Shown here in pieces: positions 59,911 through 64,000 of a stretch of 64,000 bases of DNA. Each line of letters begins with the position of its first letter. The first letter of the stretch is position 1. The notes beneath the pieces are model-generated. The model worked only from the letters and a program-made list of their open reading frames with translations, was not told the origin of the DNA and ran no database searches. Position numbers and translations under genes: made by a program. The stretch spans positions 186,001-250,000 of the forward strand of contig NZ_QBKG01000001.1 of the NCBI RefSeq assembly GCF_003054025.1. Reading direction: 5' to 3'. The DNA comes from Capnocytophaga leadbetteri (lineage in GTDB: Bacteria; Bacteroidota; Bacteroidia; Flavobacteriales; Flavobacteriaceae).

Positions 59911-61893
59911 ATGACTTTTAAACCATTTTTATATTTCTTCTTTTTAGTTCTTTGTCCGATGTTGCTTTTGGCGCAAGAAGACAGAGAGTATGAGGGACGT
60001 AAGACTTCAGAAAAAGAAAGTTCTGTGACTTTTAAATCGTTACGCCCTAAAAAGAAAAAAGATAGTATCACCTTTACGGCAGATGCCTACAAGATAATCA
60101 CTTATACACGCGATACTACCGCTATTGACACCTCTATATCGATAGCTAAATACTATCAACATAATGCTTGGGGCAAAGATATGTTTGGCAAGATGCCTTT
60201 TGGCAATATGGGTCAGCCCTATAATACGTTGGCTTATGACTTTCGTAAGCGCGCTTACTTGCCACAAATGGGAGCAGAGGCTAAAGCACAGCTATACCTC
60301 ACCCCTGAAGAGGTGACTTATTATTACTTGCCTACCCCTATCACTCAGTTTACTTACAAATCAGGAATGGAGCAAGGGCAAACCCTTGATGTACTCTTTT
60401 CTGCTAACCTAAAGCCCACTACTAATATTTTCATCGCTTATAGAGGACTTCGCTCCTTGGGTAAATATCAGCGGGCACTGGTTAGTAATGGTAACTTTAG
60501 AGCAGGGGTTTCATACGTATCGCCTAATAAAAAGTATACTCTTTTTGCTCATTTTGCCAATCACGATATAGATAGTCAGGAGAATGGAGGTATGACGACC
60601 CCTCGGCAGTTTGAGAGTGGTGATAAGCAATTTAAAAACCGTGCTGTGATAGATATGAATCTGTTAGATGCTGAAAACCAGCGCGAGAGTAAGCGCTATT
60701 TTCTACAGCACGACTTCGCTTTCTTGCGACAACGCGATTCACTTTCCTCTTATAAACAAATACGCTTTCGTCACCTCTTTATGTACGAAACAGAGTACTA
60801 CGCCTTTGGTGAGAGAGCTGCCAATGCTTATTTGGGCACGGCTTTAGTAAGTAGTAACCTTAGCGATAAGATGCGCTTGCAGAAGATGCACAATAGAGTA
60901 GGAGCAGAGTTAGAGTTGCCCTACTTGGGTAGGACATTCGTCTTTGGTAATGCTTATCACTACAATTACTATTTTCGCAATGCTTACTACGTAGGAGGAG
61001 TGCTACAGCGCCACCAGATAAAGGACACCGACCTAAGTATAGGGCTGCAGTGGCATAAGAAAGTTGGGGGCTTTAGCATTACAGCTGAAGGCGAACAAAC
61101 CTTTGTAGGCAAGATGACAGGCACACAGCTGAAGGGTACGCTATCGTATGCATTAGATGCTCAGAACAAGCTAAGTGCAGGGACTATGCTGCATTCTGCT
61201 ATGCCTAACTTCAACTATCTGCTTTACCAAAGTGATTATAAGAATTACAATTGGGATAATTACACTTCCTTTGGAAAGGAGAATAACCAAACGCTTTATG
61301 CCGACCTGCAAACACAATGGGGTAGTGTGCATTTAGACCTTACCAACCTAAATAATTATACTTATTTTAAACCACAATCTACAGGGCAAGTAGCCCCAGC
61401 GCAATACGGAGGAAATATTCAGTATTTGCAACTCAAGCTACACAAAGAATTTGTTTTTGGCAAGTTTGGACTCGACAACACGCTTCTCTATCAGCAGGTA
61501 GTGCAAGACGAGTCAGTGCTTAATGTGCCGGCATTCGTCACTCGGAATAGTTTTTATTTCAAGAGTCCGCTTTTTAACAAAGCAATGATACTGCAGACAG
61601 GTATAGGGCTTAACTATTTTAGTAAGTATTACGCTAATGAGTACAATCCGCTATTAGCAGAATTTCAGGTGCAAGATGCACAGAAGATAGGCAACTACCC
61701 TATGCTTGACTTCTTTTTGAATGCCAAGGTACGTACCATGCGTATTTTCTTTAGCTTAGAGCAGTTTCACGTACCGCTGAGCAACTTGTTACCCTCTGTT
61801 TTAGGCAATCCATACCGCTATTATGCTACCCCTCGACAGCCTTACCGCGATTTTATCATACGTTTGGGGGTGAAGTGGAACCTGTTCAATTAA
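59911..61893 (+). CDS. Putative outer-membrane porin (Bacteroidota family)
   Basis: From the ATG at 59911 the product has 660 residues with a signal peptide ending LLLAQ. It has many alternating aromatic beta-strands (YELEL-type and HYNYYFRNAYYVGGV stretches) and a C-terminal FIIRLGVKWNLFN strand ending in an aromatic-polar pair. It fits the family of Bacteroidota putative porins that have a cysteine-poor barrel with about 600 residues. What it lets through is unknown. It has its own promoter within the end of actF. Confidence 0.78.
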   Translation: MTFKPFLYFFFLVLCPMLLLAQEDREYEGRKTSEKESSVTFKSLRPKKKKDSITFTADAYKIITYTRDTTAIDTSISIAKYYQHNAWGKDMFGKMPFGNMGQPYNTLAYDFRKRAYLPQMGAEAKAQLYLTPEEVTYYYLPTPITQFTYKSGMEQGQTLDVLFSANLKPTTNIFIAYRGLRSLGKYQRALVSNGNFRAGVSYVSPNKKYTLFAHFANHDIDSQENGGMTTPRQFESGDKQFKNRAVIDMNLLDAENQRESKRYFLQHDFAFLRQRDSLSSYKQIRFRHLFMYETEYYAFGERAANAYLGTALVSSNLSDKMRLQKMHNRVGAELELPYLGRTFVFGNAYHYNYYFRNAYYVGGVLQRHQIKDTDLSIGLQWHKKVGGFSITAEGEQTFVGKMTGTQLKGTLSYALDAQNKLSAGTMLHSAMPNFNYLLYQSDYKNYNWDNYTSFGKENNQTLYADLQTQWGSVHLDLTNLNNYTYFKPQSTGQVAPAQYGGNIQYLQLKLHKEFVFGKFGLDNTLLYQQVVQDESVLNVPAFVTRNSFYFKSPLFNKAMILQTGIGLNYFSKYYANEYNPLLAEFQVQDAQKIGNYPMLDFFLNAKVRTMRIFFSLEQFHVPLSNLLPSVLGNPYRYYATPRQPYRDFIIRLGVKWNLFN

Positions 61894-61932
61894 CGAAAGG
61901 CTATTTACCTCTATATTTTAAAATAACAACAA

Positions 61933-63984
61933 ATGACAAGAAAGACCATTTTTGATACGCAAGTATTAGGGCACCCAGCAGGACTGTTTGTGCTCTTCTT
62001 TACCGAAATGTGGGAGCGCTTCTCTTTTTACGGGATGCGCGTGCTACTGATTAACTTTTTAACAATGACCCTCATAGGCTATAACCCAGGTTGGGAATGG
62101 AGTACTGAAAACGCAGGAGCTCTCTTTGGCACCTATGTGATGTTGCTCTACCTCACCCCTATATTAGGAGGTATAGTAGCAGATAAGTTTACCGGTTATC
62201 GCTGGGCAGTTATTATCGGGGCAGTTATCATCACGTTAGGGCACGTGTCAATGGCGTTTGAGACGGAGTGGTCGCTCTATTTAGGGTTAGCATTTCTGGT
62301 GATAGGTACTGGTTTTTTCAAACCTAATATGGTGTCGTTTGTTTCGGAAATGTATAAAGACCTACCTCAGAAGAAAGATGCCGCTTACACCATTTTCTAT
62401 ATGGGGGTAAATTCAGGGGCTTTCTTTGGTATGATGCTTTGTGGCTATTTGGCAGAGCGCATAGGCTGGAGCTGGGGCTTTGGTTTAGCAGGAATTTTTA
62501 TGTTGCTCGGCACTATACAGTTTTGGTTTGCCAAACCACTCTTTGGCAGTATAGGCGATAAACCTACTACACCAGAGAAAAAAGAGGCGGTAGCAACCCC
62601 GCAAGATGAGGAAGAAAAACCTAATCCGTTTACGGTGCTCGATAAGGTGTTAATAGCCTTGGCAGCAGTGATAGGAGTAGGCTATGCGCTAAACGACCCG
62701 CTTTCTAAAATATGGAATACAGACCTTTTTGCGTGGGCATCATTGCCTACCCTAAAAGGGCAATACGTAGCGGTAATAGTAGGTTTGGTGGCTTTCTTCT
62801 TCTTGATAGCCAGTAGGATAATGCGCTATACCCGCATCGTACGCGATAGAATGCTAACGGTGGTTATCTTTGGCTTCTTTGTAGTTTTCTTTTGGCTTTC
62901 GTTTGAGCAAGGCGCTTCGTCTCTTATCATTTTTGCCCGTGATAATGTGGAACGTGAGCTACACGGCAATTGGGCAGTGCTATACAATATTTTTAATGCA
63001 CTGCTGACAGTTATTCCGCTGCTACTCATTAGTTATGTGTTGTTTATACTTGTAAAGAAAACCTATAAAAAGATATTCCCCGCAGTAGTAGTGCTCCTGA
63101 CCTGTTTTTCATTGGTATGGGGTATAGCAGCGTGGATGCTCAATCGCGATTTTAAGACTACCGCCTATAGCGTGACTTACGAAGCCTACGAAACGACAGA
63201 TACACAAGGAAGAACCGTGTACTTGCCTATCACTGAAGAAAATAGGGCTGAAGATGTTGCGAAGAAGAGAGTAACACGCAGTACTATCATAGGGGTAGTA
63301 GATGAGCCGCTGCAAGTGGGTAGTACTATAAAATTATTGTCTAAGAACAACAAAAACACCTCATTCGGCTACGTAAATACAGCTAAAGAGCAATGGGCGC
63401 GCGAGCGAGGTGCCACCTTAGGCAAAGACAATGGGCTGATACCAGCTACCGTTACTGAAGTACGCGACAACTGGGTAGAGGCTACTGTATCGTGGTTTTC
63501 GATACTCAATTCATTCTTTATCATTGCTTTAGCGAGTTTGTTCTCGCGCTGGTGGGATAGCCGATACAATCCGCCCGCAGCAGTAAAATACGGTATAGGC
63601 TTGCTGATGTTGTCTGTAGGGTTTGGACTTTTGGCTATAGGCTCCAGCGGCGTTACTCACGGGGTGAAAGTAAGTATGCTGTGGCTGTTCTTTGCCTATA
63701 TGTTCAATACTATGGGTGAGTTATGCTTATCGCCTGTTGGACTTTCGTACGTATCGAAACTCGTTCCTGGGCGGATGATCGCCTTTATGTTTGGCGTGTG
63801 GTACTTAGCAGTAGCTATAGGGCATAAGTTGGCAGCAGTAGTAGGGGGGCAGATAGAAAATATTACTCGACAATATAGTTTGAGTACTTTCTTTTTGATA
63901 TTCACTATTGTGCCCGCTACGGCAGGGGTGCTGATAATACTGCTCACCCCTTTTATAAAGAAGCTGATGCACGGGGTGAAGTAA
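61933..63984 (+). CDS. Proton-dependent oligopeptide transporter (POT family)
   Basis: The 683-residue product is an inner-membrane symporter that imports di- and tripeptides with protons. The N-terminal helix has FTEMWERFSFYGMRVLL, the E-x-x-E-R-F-x-Y-Y type proton motif with FYG; the PTR2 signature FYMGVNSGAFFGMML is near residue 155. It is longer than the 450-510 residues of simple POTs because of a loop of about 150 residues (about 390-520), which is common in Bacteroidota members. It lies 39 bases after the porin gene. The window ends 16 bases beyond its stop. Confidence 0.9.
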   Translation: MTRKTIFDTQVLGHPAGLFVLFFTEMWERFSFYGMRVLLINFLTMTLIGYNPGWEWSTENAGALFGTYVMLLYLTPILGGIVADKFTGYRWAVIIGAVIITLGHVSMAFETEWSLYLGLAFLVIGTGFFKPNMVSFVSEMYKDLPQKKDAAYTIFYMGVNSGAFFGMMLCGYLAERIGWSWGFGLAGIFMLLGTIQFWFAKPLFGSIGDKPTTPEKKEAVATPQDEEEKPNPFTVLDKVLIALAAVIGVGYALNDPLSKIWNTDLFAWASLPTLKGQYVAVIVGLVAFFFLIASRIMRYTRIVRDRMLTVVIFGFFVVFFWLSFEQGASSLIIFARDNVERELHGNWAVLYNIFNALLTVIPLLLISYVLFILVKKTYKKIFPAVVVLLTCFSLVWGIAAWMLNRDFKTTAYSVTYEAYETTDTQGRTVYLPITEENRAEDVAKKRVTRSTIIGVVDEPLQVGSTIKLLSKNNKNTSFGYVNTAKEQWARERGATLGKDNGLIPATVTEVRDNWVEATVSWFSILNSFFIIALASLFSRWWDSRYNPPAAVKYGIGLLMLSVGFGLLAIGSSGVTHGVKVSMLWLFFAYMFNTMGELCLSPVGLSYVSKLVPGRMIAFMFGVWYLAVAIGHKLAAVVGGQIENITRQYSLSTFFLIFTIVPATAGVLIILLTPFIKKLMHGVK

Positions 63985-64000
63985 TCTATTGATTAGCTAA

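Overview
The window reads as a chromosomal segment of a Bacteroidota bacterium of class Flavobacteriia; Capnocytophaga is my best guess. Evidence seen directly: many genes are preceded by the Bacteroidota/Flavobacteria-type -7 box TAnnTTTG with a TTG about 19-23 bases upstream. There is a gliding lipoprotein GldD, a type IX secretion pair (a protein with a CHU_C-like C-terminal domain plus a PorP/SprF protein), an alternative complex III, HmuY and DUF4374 lipoproteins, and zinc-independent forms of S14 and L36. Several lipoproteins carry K/Q-K-(D/E) residues right after the lipid-modified cysteine, which fits the surface-export signal described in Capnocytophaga. The genus call is inference.

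Layout. 1-9059: the end of the S10/spc ribosomal operon (from a partial rplN to infA), then a separate promoter and the alpha-type operon rpmJ-rpsM-rpsK-rpsD-rpoA-rplQ with a clear terminator. 9181-11199 (minus): a CNT nucleoside transporter behind a bifunctional-nuclease-family protein. 11423-18680 (minus): one long tightly spaced operon recF - O-antigen-ligase/TPR protein - pyrR - membrane protein - SPOR protein - sensor kinase - NlpE-like lipoprotein. 18745-23333: an iron-uptake pair (TonB receptor plus DUF4374 lipoprotein, similar in layout to xenosiderophore systems) facing a periplasmic esterase. 23359-25187: a decayed IS630-type element, a SemiSWEET gene and an internally deleted 186-bp derivative of the same element.

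25320-38811 is the most striking accessory region. An Ig/leucine-rich-repeat lipoprotein is followed by a run of eight co-oriented genes: two related LRR lipoproteins with YGPK modules, a two-repeat lipocalin-like lipoprotein, a haem-type TonB receptor, an HmuY-like haem-binding lipoprotein, a secreted reprolysin-like metalloprotease with seven thrombospondin type 3 calcium repeats and a type IX sorting domain, its PorP/SprF partner, and another LRR lipoprotein. Together they look like a cell-surface system that may break down host haem proteins and import the haem. The promoter opening this region and the promoter of the DUF4374 iron-uptake operon share a 23-bp inverted repeat, which suggests one iron-responsive regulator.

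38801-41988 (minus): glyS-PAS-PAP2. 42418-44872: unrecognised small proteins separated by a repeated promoter cassette. 45017-50717: a rearranged alternative complex III (actB, an actC-actD fusion, actE, actA). 50736-53093: comF, a Cys-rich secreted peptide, gldD, yqeY and a tRNA-Arg. 53172-59876: two lipoproteins, a YbbR-like protein, coaE and a short actF displaced about 8.4 kb from the rest of complex III. The window ends with a putative porin and a peptide/H+ symporter.
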